Assembly: GCA_901538445.1 (NCBI GenBank)
Contig: LR594584.1
Location: 1,949,111 to 2,013,110 of the forward strand
Direction of reading: 5' to 3'
Origin: Gemmataceae bacterium
GTDB taxonomy: Bacteria > Planctomycetota > Planctomycetia > Gemmatales > Gemmataceae
Length of the DNA: 64,000 nt
Shown here: one piece after another, positions 49,896 through 59,829 of the stretch
How the letters are laid out: every line of letters begins with the position of its first letter
Numbering within the stretch: the stretch's first letter is position 1
Position numbers and translations under genes: made by a program
The notes under the pieces: generated by a model
Seen by the model: the letters and a program-made list of their open reading frames with translations, nothing else
Told to the model about the DNA's origin: nothing
Databases searched by the model: none

Positions 49896-50921
49896 TCAAG
49901 GGCCGGTCACCCGGAACTCCTTGGGCGCGCTGCGGGCCTTGCGGCCGGACGGGTCGCGGACCTCGACGGAGACCGTGTACACGCCCGGGGCCGTCGGTAC
50001 GGCGAACGGGTACAGGACGTGGAAGTCGCGGACCGGGCCGCGGCTGGGCAGCTTCTTCTCGAACTTCGCGACCTCCACCCGCCGCCGCCAGTCCTCGGGG
50101 TCGGCCTGCTTCACGAGCACCCCGTGCGCGTCCTTGATCTCGACGGCGACCTTCGCGTGCGTCACGTGCGTCTCGCCGTGCGGCCCGGCGGCCGGCTGGC
50201 TCACGAGGTTCTCGACCTCCAGGTACAGTTGCGCCTGGTCGTTGGGGTGGTACGGCTGCCCCTCGGGCCACGGCTCGTACCGGCCGAACCCGGCGACCCT
50301 GGTGCAGAACGCGAGGTTCTCGATCTTGAGCGCGGCCCGCGCGCCGAGCCGGGCGGCGATCGCCTCCAGTTGATCGACGAGCGCGGCGACGGCGGCCGGG
50401 TCGGCGGCGAGGTCGGCGGTCGCCCCCCGCTGGAGGATCGGCACGACGGCCAGGACGAACTCCTGGTTCGGGCCGTCGAGCGACTTGAGGATCTCGATGG
50501 CCCGGGTCGGCTTCCCGTCGGCGTAGGCCTTCACCGCTTCGAGCAGCGGCGACTCGCGGCCCGGCGTGAGGGCCGGGGGCGGGGCGACGCCGGGCAGCAC
50601 GGGGTACAGCGACACGGGCTGGAGGTCGCCCGGCAGGCTCGGGGCCGCCGGGGCGGAACCCGACGAGCCCGGAGCGGGAGCGGCCGGAGCGCCGGGCTTC
50701 GGGGCCGAGCGGGCGGCGACGGTCTCGCCGGGCCGCGACGGCAGCTCGCCGAACACGTCCCTGCGGGGCGCGTCGGTGGCCCGCTTCGCCTCGGCGGCGA
50801 TCTTCTCGCGCATCTCGGGCGACGTGATGGGCGTCGATTGTGCGGGGATGAACAGGCAGGCCGGGCAGACCAGCGCGGCCGCCGCGGCGGAGAGCAGGAG
50901 CGGCCGGCGGTGGGTGGTCAT
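49896..50921 (-). CDS. Exported protein with Pro-rich linker and beta-sandwich end
   Basis: The protein has 341 residues from the ATG at 50921. A signal peptide (RPLLLSAAAAALVCPAC) may end in a lipidated cysteine, but no clean lipobox fits. A linker rich in Ala and Pro (about 70-100) follows, then a helical part (EAVKAYADGKPTRAIEILKS) and a C-terminal region like an Ig-type sandwich (FAVPTAPGVYTVSVEVRDPS). No family is recognised. Its gene lies between cysC and a DUF1559 gene on the same strand. Confidence 0.72.
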   Translation of the reverse strand: MTTHRRPLLLSAAAAALVCPACLFIPAQSTPITSPEMREKIAAEAKRATDAPRRDVFGELPSRPGETVAARSAPKPGAPAAPAPGSSGSAPAAPSLPGDLQPVSLYPVLPGVAPPPALTPGRESPLLEAVKAYADGKPTRAIEILKSLDGPNQEFVLAVVPILQRGATADLAADPAAVAALVDQLEAIAARLGARAALKIENLAFCTRVAGFGRYEPWPEGQPYHPNDQAQLYLEVENLVSQPAAGPHGETHVTHAKVAVEIKDAHGVLVKQADPEDWRRRVEVAKFEKKLPSRGPVRDFHVLYPFAVPTAPGVYTVSVEVRDPSGRKARSAPKEFRVTGP

Positions 50922-51021
50922 CCGTGACCCTCGAACCGTTGGGCGAGTCCGCGGCGTCGGCGCGGTCGGCCGCCCCCATACCCTGGGGCTCCGCCCGCGC
51001 CAAGGGCACTGCCGCGGGGGC

Positions 51022-51180
51022 GCAGGGCGACGCAGTGCTTCACAGTCGGTGGTTTGGGTTGTGAAGCCAACCCCCTCGCTGGCGCTCAGGGTTCGCCAAG
51101 ACGCTGTGCAACGTCGTGGCGAACCCTGAGCGCCAGCGAGGGGGTGCCCCTGACCCAGATTCAATCTCTGCGTACCCCTG
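51022..51180. repeat. Family B repeat, long copy 2
   Basis: About 160 bases nearly identical to 30203-30406 and in the same orientation, including the GCAGGGCGACGCAGTG start, the 29-base hairpin arms and the CCCAGATTCAATCTC end. The second hairpin unit of copy 1 is absent. It fills the gap between two minus-strand genes. Confidence 0.88.
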
Positions 51181-51190
51181 CGCCGGGGCG

Positions 51191-52264
<1,074 letters not shown>

Positions 52265-52608
52265 GGACGGGCTCCTGGGATGAACGCCGCCCGACGGCGG
52301 CAGGTTCGAGGAGCGGCGGGGAGGTTCCGCTTCCGGGCGGGCGAGCAGGTGGCCGCGGGGGGAGGGAGGTGGTCCGCGGCCGATGAATGCGAGTAGGTTA
52401 CGCGAAGAAACGGTCAGGTAGAAATGAGAAGTTTCACATCGTTACAGAAATTCTGAGGCACACGTGTGAGTTCACGTCCGCCGCCCGAACTCCTGACGTG
52501 GTGCGCCTGTGGTCGCCGCGACCGGGCGGCCGTTCCCTCGCCAACCGGGCCCGAGTTCGGTATCCCATCTCCAGTGCCACAGACCACGTTCCCGGGCAGG
52601 AGCCACGC
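52265..52608. other. Divergent gene-free gap, 344 bases
   Basis: No coding sequence. An AT-richer stretch at about 52400-52460 (with AAATGAGAAGTTTCACATCG) is the best place for promoters of the divergent DUF1559 and epimerase genes. An AGGAG at 52598-52602 serves the TTG start of the epimerase. Nothing else is seen. Confidence 0.5.
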
Positions 52609-53547
52609 TTGCGCACACTCATCACCGGTGGGGCCGGGTTCATCGGGTCGCACCTGTGCGACCGGTTCCTCGCCGAGGGCCACGAGGTCGTCGCCGTCGA
52701 CAACTTCATCACCGGCACGCCCGAGAACATCGCCCACCTGCTCGGGAACCCGAGGTTCAAGCTCATCGGGCACGACATCTCCAACCCGCTCAAGGTGAAG
52801 GAGAAGATCGACAACGTGCTCCACTTCGCGAGCCCGGCGAGCCCGGTGGACTACTTGGAGCACCCGATCCAGACGCTCAAGGTCGGGTCGCTCGGCACGC
52901 ACAACGCGCTGGGGCTCGCGAAGGCGCACGGCGCGCGGTACCTGCTCGCCAGCACCAGCGAGGTGTACGGGGACCCGCTCGAGCACCCGCAACAGGAGAA
53001 CTACTGGGGGAACGTGAACCCGGTCGGGGTCCGCGGCGTGTACGACGAGGCCAAGCGGTTCTCCGAGTCGATGACGATGGCGTACCACCGCGTCCACGGG
53101 GTCAGCACGCACATCGTCCGCATCTTCAACACCTACGGCGAGCGCATGCGGCTGAACGACGGCCGGGTGCTGCCGAACTTCATGTACCAGGCGCTCACCG
53201 GCCAGCCGATCACCGTGTACGGCGACGGCAAGCAGACCCGCAGCTTCCAGTACGTCTCGGACCTCGTCGAGGGCGTGGTGCGGTTGCTGGCCACCGACGA
53301 CCCGAACCCGGTGAACATCGGGAACCCGGCGGAGATCACCATCCTCCAGTTCGCCGAGGAGGTGAAGGCGCTCGCCGGGGCCGACAGCCGGATCGTGTTC
53401 CGCCCGCTCCCGCAGGACGACCCGAAGGTGCGCCAGCCGGACATCACCCGCGCCCGCGCGCTGCTCGGGTGGGAGCCGAAGGTGGGCCGCGCCGAGGGGC
53501 TCAAGCGGACGATGGACTACTTCCGCGCGAAGGTGAAGAAGGGGTGA
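52609..53547 (+). CDS. UDP-glucuronate decarboxylase-like NAD-dependent epimerase
   Basis: The protein has 312 residues from a TTG at 52609, chosen because AGGAG lies 7 bases before it and the Rossmann motif starts at once ([16 protein letters not shown]). It has [14 protein letters not shown], the catalytic YxxxK in [10 protein letters not shown] and [16 protein letters not shown], which together mark the UDP-xylose synthase branch of extended short-chain dehydrogenases. It likely makes UDP-xylose from UDP-glucuronate, for envelope glycans. The DUF1559 gene is divergent; a PPOX gene follows after repeats. Confidence 0.88.
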   Translation: MRTLITGGAGFIGSHLCDRFLAEGHEVVAVDNFITGTPENIAHLLGNPRFKLIGHDISNPLKVKEKIDNVLHFASPASPVDYLEHPIQTLKVGSLGTHNALGLAKAHGARYLLASTSEVYGDPLEHPQQENYWGNVNPVGVRGVYDEAKRFSESMTMAYHRVHGVSTHIVRIFNTYGERMRLNDGRVLPNFMYQALTGQPITVYGDGKQTRSFQYVSDLVEGVVRLLATDDPNPVNIGNPAEITILQFAEEVKALAGADSRIVFRPLPQDDPKVRQPDITRARALLGWEPKVGRAEGLKRTMDYFRAKVKKG

Positions 53548-53675
53548 CCGAACCCGGTAGTTTCGAGTTCAGCGTTCAATGTTCAAAGTTGGACGCCCCG
53601 CCCGTTTGGAACTCGAAACGTTGGGCTCGAAGCTTGAAACTACTGAGCTCGGGTTGAAGAGTGACCCGTGGTATT

Positions 53676-53815
53676 GACCTCCCCCCTGGTGGGGGAGGTC
53701 GCTCCGAGTCTTCGAGGAGCGGGTGGGGGGACGACCTGAACGGCTCGTTCGGCTTCCCCCCCACCCGGCTCGCAGAGCCTCGCCACCCTCCCCCACCAGG
53801 GGGGAGGGCAAGAGT
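53676..53815. repeat. Inverted pair of family A repeats
   Basis: Two units, about 53676-53733 and 53757-53815, with TGACCTCCCCCCTGGTGGGGG hairpins. Between 53563 and 53640 there is a degenerate repeat of TTTCGAGTTC type. Together they fill the 326-base gap between the epimerase and PPOX genes. Confidence 0.8.
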
Positions 53816-53873
53816 GCGCCACGGTTACCGCTCACCCGGGTTGGGTAGCACGGTTCGTTGGGGCCGACCACTG

Positions 53874-55256
53874 ATGGTACACGTCGCGATCGTCGGCGGG
53901 GGGCTGACCGGGCTGTCGGTCGCGTTCCGCCTCCGGCACCTGGCCCCGGGGGTCGCGGTCACGGTCCTGGAGCCCCGGGACCGCGCCGGCGGGAACATCC
54001 GCACCGAGGACCGCGACGGGTTCCGCGTCGAGCACGGCCCGAACGGGTTCCTCGATCGCACCCCGTCGGTGCCGAACCTCGTCCGCGACCTCGGGCTCGC
54101 CGACCGCCTCGTCGCCGCCAGCGAGGGGAGCCGCAAGAACCGATACCTGTTCCTCCGCGGCGCGCTCCGCAAGATGCCCGGCGGCCCGCTCGGGCTCCTC
54201 ACGTCCGACCTGCTCTCGCCGCGCGGCAAGTGGGAACTCTTCACCGAGCCGCTGCGGCGGAGCCGGCCCCCGAAGGGTGACGAGTCCGTCGCGGCGTTCG
54301 TCACGCGGCGCGCCGGGAAGGAAGCGGCCGACGTGTTCGCCGACGCGCTCGTCACGGGCATCCAGGCCGGCGACCCGAGCGCGCTGAGCGTCGCGGCGGC
54401 GTTCCCGCGGCTGCCGAAGATGGAGCGCGAGGCCGGCAGCATCGTCCGCGGGTTCTTCAAGGCCGCGAAGCAGCGGAAGCGGGACGCCCTGGCCCGCAGC
54501 GAGCCGCCCCCCGGCCCGATGCGGATGTGGTCGTTCCGCGAGGGGCTCGGCGCGCTGGTCGAGGCGCTCGCGGCGCGCCTCGGCGACGCGGTCCGCACCG
54601 GCGTGCGGGTGAAGTCGGTCCGCCGCACCGCGTCCGACTGGCGCGTCGAGACCGACGCCGGCCCGGTGGCGGCCGACGCGGTCGTGCTGGCGTGCCCGGC
54701 CTACGAGCAGGCGGCGGTCGTATCCGACCTCGACCCGCACCTCGCCGACCTCGCCGCGGGGGTCGCGTACAACCGCATCGCCGTCGTCGCGCTGGGCTAC
54801 CGGCAGACCGACTGCGCGTGGTCGCCGGACGGGTTCGGGTACATCGCCCCGCAGCGCACCCGCCGCGACGTGCTCGGGGTCCAGTGGTGCTCGGCGATCT
54901 TCCCGGACCGCGCCCCGCCGGGGTGCGTGCTGTGGCGGGCGCTGTGCGGGGGCGTGGCCCGCGGCGACGCGGCCGAGTGGGACGACGAGCGACTTTCGCG
55001 TGCGGTCCACGAGGAGATGAAGTTGGCGATGGGGGTCCGCGGCGAGCCGGTGTTCCGGCGGATCGTGCGGTGGCCGCGGGCGATCCCGCAGTACAACGTC
55101 GGGCACCTCGACCGCGTCGCGGCGATCGAGGCGCGGGCCGCGGCGCACCCGGGCCTGTTCGTCACGGGGAACGCCTACCGCGGCGTCGCGATGGGGGACT
55201 GCGCCGAGCAGGGCGAACTCGTCGCGGCGCGGGTCGCGGGGCACCTGGCACGTTAA
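53874..55256 (+). CDS. hemG: Protoporphyrinogen/coproporphyrinogen oxidase (HemY type)
   Basis: The protein has 460 residues from the ATG at 53874. The FAD-binding start is VAIVGGGLTGLSVAFRLR, followed by VTVLEPRDRAGGNIRTEDRD and FRVEHGPNGFLDRTPS. The C-terminus has GLFVTGNAYRGVAMGDCAEQG, the second FAD motif. It oxidises the porphyrinogen ring in haem synthesis using oxygen, at the membrane. Length and motifs fit HemY-type proteins. No other haem gene is nearby. Confidence 0.92.
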   Translation: MVHVAIVGGGLTGLSVAFRLRHLAPGVAVTVLEPRDRAGGNIRTEDRDGFRVEHGPNGFLDRTPSVPNLVRDLGLADRLVAASEGSRKNRYLFLRGALRKMPGGPLGLLTSDLLSPRGKWELFTEPLRRSRPPKGDESVAAFVTRRAGKEAADVFADALVTGIQAGDPSALSVAAAFPRLPKMEREAGSIVRGFFKAAKQRKRDALARSEPPPGPMRMWSFREGLGALVEALAARLGDAVRTGVRVKSVRRTASDWRVETDAGPVAADAVVLACPAYEQAAVVSDLDPHLADLAAGVAYNRIAVVALGYRQTDCAWSPDGFGYIAPQRTRRDVLGVQWCSAIFPDRAPPGCVLWRALCGGVARGDAAEWDDERLSRAVHEEMKLAMGVRGEPVFRRIVRWPRAIPQYNVGHLDRVAAIEARAAAHPGLFVTGNAYRGVAMGDCAEQGELVAARVAGHLAR

Positions 55257-55300
55257 GCACACGGGTCAGGCGCGGGCGACACTTGGCGGCCCGTGGCGAT

Positions 55301-55696
55301 TCACGGGGCGGTCGGGGCCGGCGGCGGGGGCGGGGCGAGCTTTTCGAGCTTCGCCTTGATCTCGGCGGCGGCGGCTTCCAGTTCCTTCACCTTGGCCTTC
55401 GCCTTCTCGGCGGCGGCCTGGGCCTCCTTCGACTTCGCCTCGGCGGCCTCGATCGCGCCCGCTCGCACGCGGCCGAGTTCGGCGGCGCGCTTGATGTCGG
55501 CGAACGCCTTCGCGGCCGCCATGGCCTCCTCGTCGGCCTTCTTCGCCGCCTCGGTCGCCTTCGGGATTTCCGCGGTGATCGATTCGAGCTTGGCCTTCAA
55601 CTCGGCGATCGCCTTCGGATCGGCCTGCGCCGCGGCGGGCGCTGGAGCGGTGGCGACCAGGGCGAGGGCCGCGGATGCGATGAGCAGTCGGTTCAT
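55301..55696 (-). CDS. Exported coiled-coil protein
   Basis: The protein has 131 residues from the ATG at 55696. The signal peptide is RLLIASAALALVATAPAPAAA. The mature part is an Ala/Lys/Glu-rich coiled coil (AELKAKLESITAEIPKATEA, AEAKSKEAQAAAEKAKAKVK) ending in a proline run. No catalytic domain. It is convergent with the PPOX gene. Likely a structural or spacer protein of the envelope. Confidence 0.75.
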   Translation of the reverse strand: MNRLLIASAALALVATAPAPAAAQADPKAIAELKAKLESITAEIPKATEAAKKADEEAMAAAKAFADIKRAAELGRVRAGAIEAAEAKSKEAQAAAEKAKAKVKELEAAAAEIKAKLEKLAPPPPPAPTAP

Positions 55697-55840
55697 GTGT
55701 GACACCTGGGGGTCTCGGGCGGAGATTCCGTTCTACCCCGGCCGCGGACCCGGAGGAAGCGCCGCCCTCCACGTTGTTACGCGGCGGGATATGCTTCCCC
55801 CATCGCGTTCCCTCCCCGTCGGCGACCCACGAGCCCCCCA

Positions 55841-56866
55841 ATGCGCGCCATCCAGCTCGAGCAGCCCAAGCAGTTCCGCGTGATCGACGTGCCCGAGCCC
55901 CCGGCCCCCGGCCCCGGCGACGCGGTCGTGAAGATCCACCGCGTCGGCATCTGCGGCACCGACCTGTCGGGCTACCTCGGGAAGATGCCGTTCTTCAGCT
56001 ACCCCCGCATCCCCGGTCACGAGCTGGGCGTGGAAGTAGTCGCGGTCGGGCCGGACGTGACGAGCGTGAAGGTCGGCGACCGGGCCGCCATCGAGCCGTA
56101 CATCAACTGCCAGACGTGCTACTCCTGCACCCGCGGGCACACGAACTGCTGCGAGAACCACAAGACGCTCGGCGTCCACATCGACGGCGGGCTCCAGCCG
56201 CTGTTCACGATCCCGGCCCGCAAGCTGCACGTCTCGAAGACGCTCACGTTCGATCAGCTCGCGCTGGTCGAGACGCTCGGCATCGGCCTGCACGCCGTGA
56301 ACCGGGCGAACCCGCGGGCCGACGAGACGGTGCTCGTGATCGGGGCCGGGCCGATCGGCCTGAGCGTGATCGAGTTCGCCAAGCTCACCGGCGCGCGCGT
56401 CGTCGTCATGGACATCAACGAGCAGCGGCTGCGGTTCGTTCGCGAAAAGATGGGCGTCGCCGACACGATCCAGGCGCAAGGGTTCGAGGCCGACAGGGAT
56501 GCGTTCACCGAGTTGACCGGCGGGAAGCTCGGGAACGTGGTGGTGGACGCGACCGGCAGCGCGAAGAGCATGATGGCCGCGTACAACTTCGTCGGGTTCG
56601 CCGGCCGGCTGGTGTGGGTCGGCATCACGCAAGACCCGCTGACGGTGACGCAGCCGCTGATGCACCGCCGCGAGATGACGTTCCTGGCGAGCCGCAACGC
56701 GGTGAGCCCCGAGTTCACGCGGATCGTGCGGCTCATCGAGGGCGGGGTGATCGACACCCGCCCGTGGATCACGCACTCGGTCCCGTTCGACGCGATGATC
56801 GGCGAGTTCCCAAACTGGCTCAAGCCCGAGACCGGCGTCGTCAAGGCGATCGTCGAGGTGAACTGA
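55841..56866 (+). CDS. Zinc-dependent alcohol/sorbitol dehydrogenase family protein
   Basis: The protein has 341 residues. Catalytic zinc ligands are the cysteine in VGICGTDLSGYLG and the His/Glu in IPGHELGVEVV; the structural zinc is bound by the four cysteines in CQTCYSCTRGHTNCC. The Rossmann motif is VLVIGAGPIGLSVIEFAK. It is of the threonine/sorbitol dehydrogenase type. The substrate is unknown. Its end is near a convergent ROK kinase gene. Confidence 0.9.
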   Translation: MRAIQLEQPKQFRVIDVPEPPAPGPGDAVVKIHRVGICGTDLSGYLGKMPFFSYPRIPGHELGVEVVAVGPDVTSVKVGDRAAIEPYINCQTCYSCTRGHTNCCENHKTLGVHIDGGLQPLFTIPARKLHVSKTLTFDQLALVETLGIGLHAVNRANPRADETVLVIGAGPIGLSVIEFAKLTGARVVVMDINEQRLRFVREKMGVADTIQAQGFEADRDAFTELTGGKLGNVVVDATGSAKSMMAAYNFVGFAGRLVWVGITQDPLTVTQPLMHRREMTFLASRNAVSPEFTRIVRLIEGGVIDTRPWITHSVPFDAMIGEFPNWLKPETGVVKAIVEVN

Positions 56867-56907
56867 TCGCGCACACGCCCTCACGTCGCGACGGGAGGGC
56901 ATGTGAA

Positions 56908-57696
56908 TTAAATCAGCCGCCACTCGGCGGGTTTGGGCGGGGCGGGCGGCTGGTCGTTGTCGTCCCCCAGCAGGGTGTGGACGTCCTCGACGTGCCACAG
57001 CCGGAACCCGCCGCGGAACGCCGTGAGGTTGTTGCTCAGCCGCGACCCGCCCGGCGGGTTCTTGATCCGCTTCGCGTTCCCGCCGCCGATCACCACGTAG
57101 TCGGCCAGGGTGGCGGCCATGAGCGACGGGACCACCTCGTCGATCACCCGCCGCCACTTCTTCTTGCCCCACCGCTCCAGGCCGGCGCGGCCGAGCGCCT
57201 CGGACAGGGTCCGCCTGCGGTACGGGATCTGGCCGAGTTCGAGCGGCACCAGCACGTTCTCCGCGATCAGCGCCGAGCCGAGCCCGGTGCCCAGGCCGAG
57301 GAACAGCATCCGCCCGCCGTCGTAGCTGCCCAGCGCCTGCATCACCGCGTCGTTGACGATGCGGACCGGGCGGTCGAACGCGGCCGCGAAGTTGAACCCG
57401 ACCCACCCCGGCCCGAGGTTCCCCGGCTCGGACCGCGGCCCGTGGTCGCCGACCTGCCCCGGGTAGCCGATCGACACCGCCTCGTAGCCCCAGTCGGCGG
57501 CCATCTCGCGGACCTGCGCCACCATCTCCTGCGGCGTCATGGCCGGCCCGCTCGCGCGCCGCCGCGGCTCCGACTGGCCGGTCGCGAGCACCTTCAGGCC
57601 GGTCCCGCCGACGTCCACCGCAAGGATGGCCTTCGGGGGCTCGGGCTTGGGCGCGGCGTCGGCTTCGGGGGGTGATGCGGGCGCGGGCGACGTCAT
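56908..57696 (-). CDS. ROK family sugar kinase / polyphosphate glucokinase-like
   Basis: The protein has 262 residues from the ATG at 57696. The ATP-binding start is ILAVDVGGTGLKVLATG, the sugar site is GYPGQVG and GWVGFNFAAAFDRPVRIVNDAV, and LGLGTGLGSALIAENVLVPLELGQIPY is the ROK-type phosphate-2 motif (the usual Zn-binding CxCG is missing). That pattern fits polyphosphate or ATP glucokinases. The end is proline-rich. It starts 48 bases after the HAD-HerA gene on the same strand. Confidence 0.86.
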   Translation of the reverse strand: MTSPAPASPPEADAAPKPEPPKAILAVDVGGTGLKVLATGQSEPRRRASGPAMTPQEMVAQVREMAADWGYEAVSIGYPGQVGDHGPRSEPGNLGPGWVGFNFAAAFDRPVRIVNDAVMQALGSYDGGRMLFLGLGTGLGSALIAENVLVPLELGQIPYRRRTLSEALGRAGLERWGKKKWRRVIDEVVPSLMAATLADYVVIGGGNAKRIKNPPGGSRLSNNLTAFRGGFRLWHVEDVHTLLGDDNDQPPAPPKPAEWRLI

Positions 57697-57743
57697 CGGA
57701 ATCACCGGGGGAGAGGGCAACAATCAACGGCGCGGCCGGACCG

Positions 57744-59477
57744 TCAGTCGACGATGCCGCTCGGGGCGTCGGCCGGGAGGGTGTACCGCGACACGACGGC
57801 GGCCCGCACGGCGGCCCGCGACTCGGCCGGGTCCGCGTCGCCGGTCTCGATGCCCTCCAGTTCGTCGGCGAGTTCCGCGTCCTTGATCTGCGTCCGCGCC
57901 CACTTCGAGAAGTCGCCCGCGGCGCGGTGGTGCTCCCACGTCTCGTCGTCCACCCCGTCGCCCATCTGGAGGAACAGGAACAGGTTCGACGCCTTGAGGT
58001 TCAGCTTCCCCTCGGGGCCGCGGAAGTAGAAGCTGCGCTCGGCCCCGAGGTTGCCCTCGGCGTACTTCCGCGAGTGCCGCTTCCGCTCGGTCCGCGGCCG
58101 GTGGGTGTGGACGACGACCGCGGTCGGGTCGCCCCGGTGCCACACCATTGCGTCGCCGGTCGGGAGCTTGTTCCCCTCGACCGCCGGACACTTCGGCTTC
58201 TTCTCGCCGGTCGCCTTGCAGAACTGGGCGATGGTGTCGGCCGGCTGCCCGCCGATGACGAGCAGGTGCTCCACGTTGGCGAGAACGGCCGGCTCCATTG
58301 TGCCGGCGTGGACGGTGATGAACAGGATGCCGCGGTCCGGCAGGAGCGGGGCCAGGGCGGCCGACTCCGGGCCGGCCGGGAGCATGTGGTGGGCCTCGTC
58401 GATCACGAGCCAGTGCGGGCGACCGGTCCGGGCCTTCTCCTCCAGGATCGCCGGGAGCAGTTGGGTGAAGTGCTTGGGCCGGTCGGCGAGCGGCACCCCG
58501 AGCAGGTTCACCACGATGGACCGGCGGGCGTCCTTGAGCGCGTCGGTCACGTCGCTCGTTTGCGGGGCGTGCGACGGGGTGCCGACCTGGGTGGCGAACT
58601 CGAGCGTGGTGTAGTCGCCCTCCGGGTCGATCACCAGCGACTGGTAGCCGGCGTCGCCGAGCCGCTCCAGGACCGCGGTCGTGAGCGTGGACTTCCCGCT
58701 GCCGCTCGTCCCCGACACGAGCACCCCGGGGCCGGCCGGGTCGAGCATCAGCTCGGTCTTGTCGTCGGCCTCGCCGACCGCGAGCCGGTGCCGGGCGAGC
58801 GTCTTGAGGTCCGAGAGGTCGTCGGCGATCAGCTTGTCGATCAGTTCGGTGACGCCCGCCCCGCGCTTGCCGGCCATCACGATGTCGGCCGTGTCCTTCA
58901 CCGCGGGGAGCGCGTTGGCGACGGCCGCCGAGCACTCGCACACCCGCATGAAGGCGTGGTCGTTCTCGGCGTCGCCGACGCCGACGGTGTTGTGCGGGGA
59001 CAGCCCGAACTCCGCGAGCGCCGCCGCCAGGCCGGTGGCCTTGTTCACCCCCGACGGCAGCACCATCACCGAGCCCTTGTTGAAGATCACCTGGAGTTCG
59101 AGCCCCAGCTCGCGGATGACGTTCAGGGTCTCGACGTGGTGCGGCTCGACGGTCGCGACGATGACGTGCCCGGTCGAGATCGGCACCTTGCGGGCGCGGA
59201 GCGCCTCGGCGAACTTCTCCGGCGGCGGCTCGGCGAGGACGCGGGTCTCCTTCGACTGCGGGTTGTAGAGCACCGCCCCGTTCTCGACGACCGCGAGGTC
59301 GAACAGGTCGAGCCGCGGGCACACGGTCTTCAGCTCGGGCAGCTCGCGGCCGGTGACCATGATGAGCTTGCGGCCGGACTTCTTGGCGCGCTCGAGCGCC
59401 GCGACCGTGGCGTCGTCAACGACCCCGTCGTGGGCGATGGTTCCGTCGTAGTCGGTGGCGATGGCGTGGAACCGCAT
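57744..59477 (-). CDS. HAD-type phosphatase fused to a HerA-like ATPase
   Basis: The protein has 577 residues. Residues 1-215 are a Cof-type HAD phosphatase: Asp9 and Asp11 in ATDYDGTIA, VTGREL (motif 2), and VGVGDAENDHAFM (motif 4). From about 240 there is a HerA/FtsK-type ATPase core: Walker A SGTSGSGKST (255-264), DPEGDYTTLE, and Walker B HWLVIDEAHHMLP (355-367). The C-terminal 170 residues have no known domain. No membrane segment is present. The fusion couples a sugar-phosphate-type phosphatase to a motor ATPase. A kinase gene of the ROK type follows. The function of the fusion is unknown. Confidence 0.85.
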   Translation of the reverse strand: MRFHAIATDYDGTIAHDGVVDDATVAALERAKKSGRKLIMVTGRELPELKTVCPRLDLFDLAVVENGAVLYNPQSKETRVLAEPPPEKFAEALRARKVPISTGHVIVATVEPHHVETLNVIRELGLELQVIFNKGSVMVLPSGVNKATGLAAALAEFGLSPHNTVGVGDAENDHAFMRVCECSAAVANALPAVKDTADIVMAGKRGAGVTELIDKLIADDLSDLKTLARHRLAVGEADDKTELMLDPAGPGVLVSGTSGSGKSTLTTAVLERLGDAGYQSLVIDPEGDYTTLEFATQVGTPSHAPQTSDVTDALKDARRSIVVNLLGVPLADRPKHFTQLLPAILEEKARTGRPHWLVIDEAHHMLPAGPESAALAPLLPDRGILFITVHAGTMEPAVLANVEHLLVIGGQPADTIAQFCKATGEKKPKCPAVEGNKLPTGDAMVWHRGDPTAVVVHTHRPRTERKRHSRKYAEGNLGAERSFYFRGPEGKLNLKASNLFLFLQMGDGVDDETWEHHRAAGDFSKWARTQIKDAELADELEGIETGDADPAESRAAVRAAVVSRYTLPADAPSGIVD

Positions 59478-59542
59478 GATTCGGGCGCTCCGAGTGTCGT
59501 GTCGGGAGAAGCGGTAGCAACCGGCGTGCCGCTAGCGTGCAA

Positions 59543-59765
59543 ACGGCTTCGGCGGCAGAGGGCAGAGGGCAGAGGACAGAGAGCAGAGGACGGAAAAGCC
59601 AAAACGGGCACGGGCACGGGCTGGGGCACGGAGAAGACGGAGTAGACCTGGGCCGTGCTTGCGCCTGGGGCCGGGTCCGTGCCCGCGTGCGTGCCCGTGC
59701 CGGTGCCCGATTGTCTTCCCCGGCTTTCTGTCCTCTGTCCTCTGCCCTCTGCCGCCGAAGGCGTC
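59543..59765. repeat. GGGCACGG minisatellite palindrome, family E, longest copy
   Basis: A palindrome of about 220 bases: CTTCGGCGGCAGAGGGCAGA at the left and CTCTGCCCTCTGCCGCCGAA at the right, with GGGCACGGGCACGGGC and CCGTGCCCGTGCCGGTGCCC inside. It fills most of the 352-base gap between divergent genes; the last 60 bases may hold a promoter (a TATTAT stands at 59797). Confidence 0.85.
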
Positions 59766-59829
59766 CGCGGTTGAAACCCCGGCACGGGCGATGTGGTATT
59801 ATGCGCACCACCCTCTCGGAACGGCCGTC

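Noticed and set aside
59791-59829. Earlier start for the DUF1549/1553 gene
   Set aside because: The sequence looks like a -10 box (TATTAT) and the signal peptide begins better at 59830.
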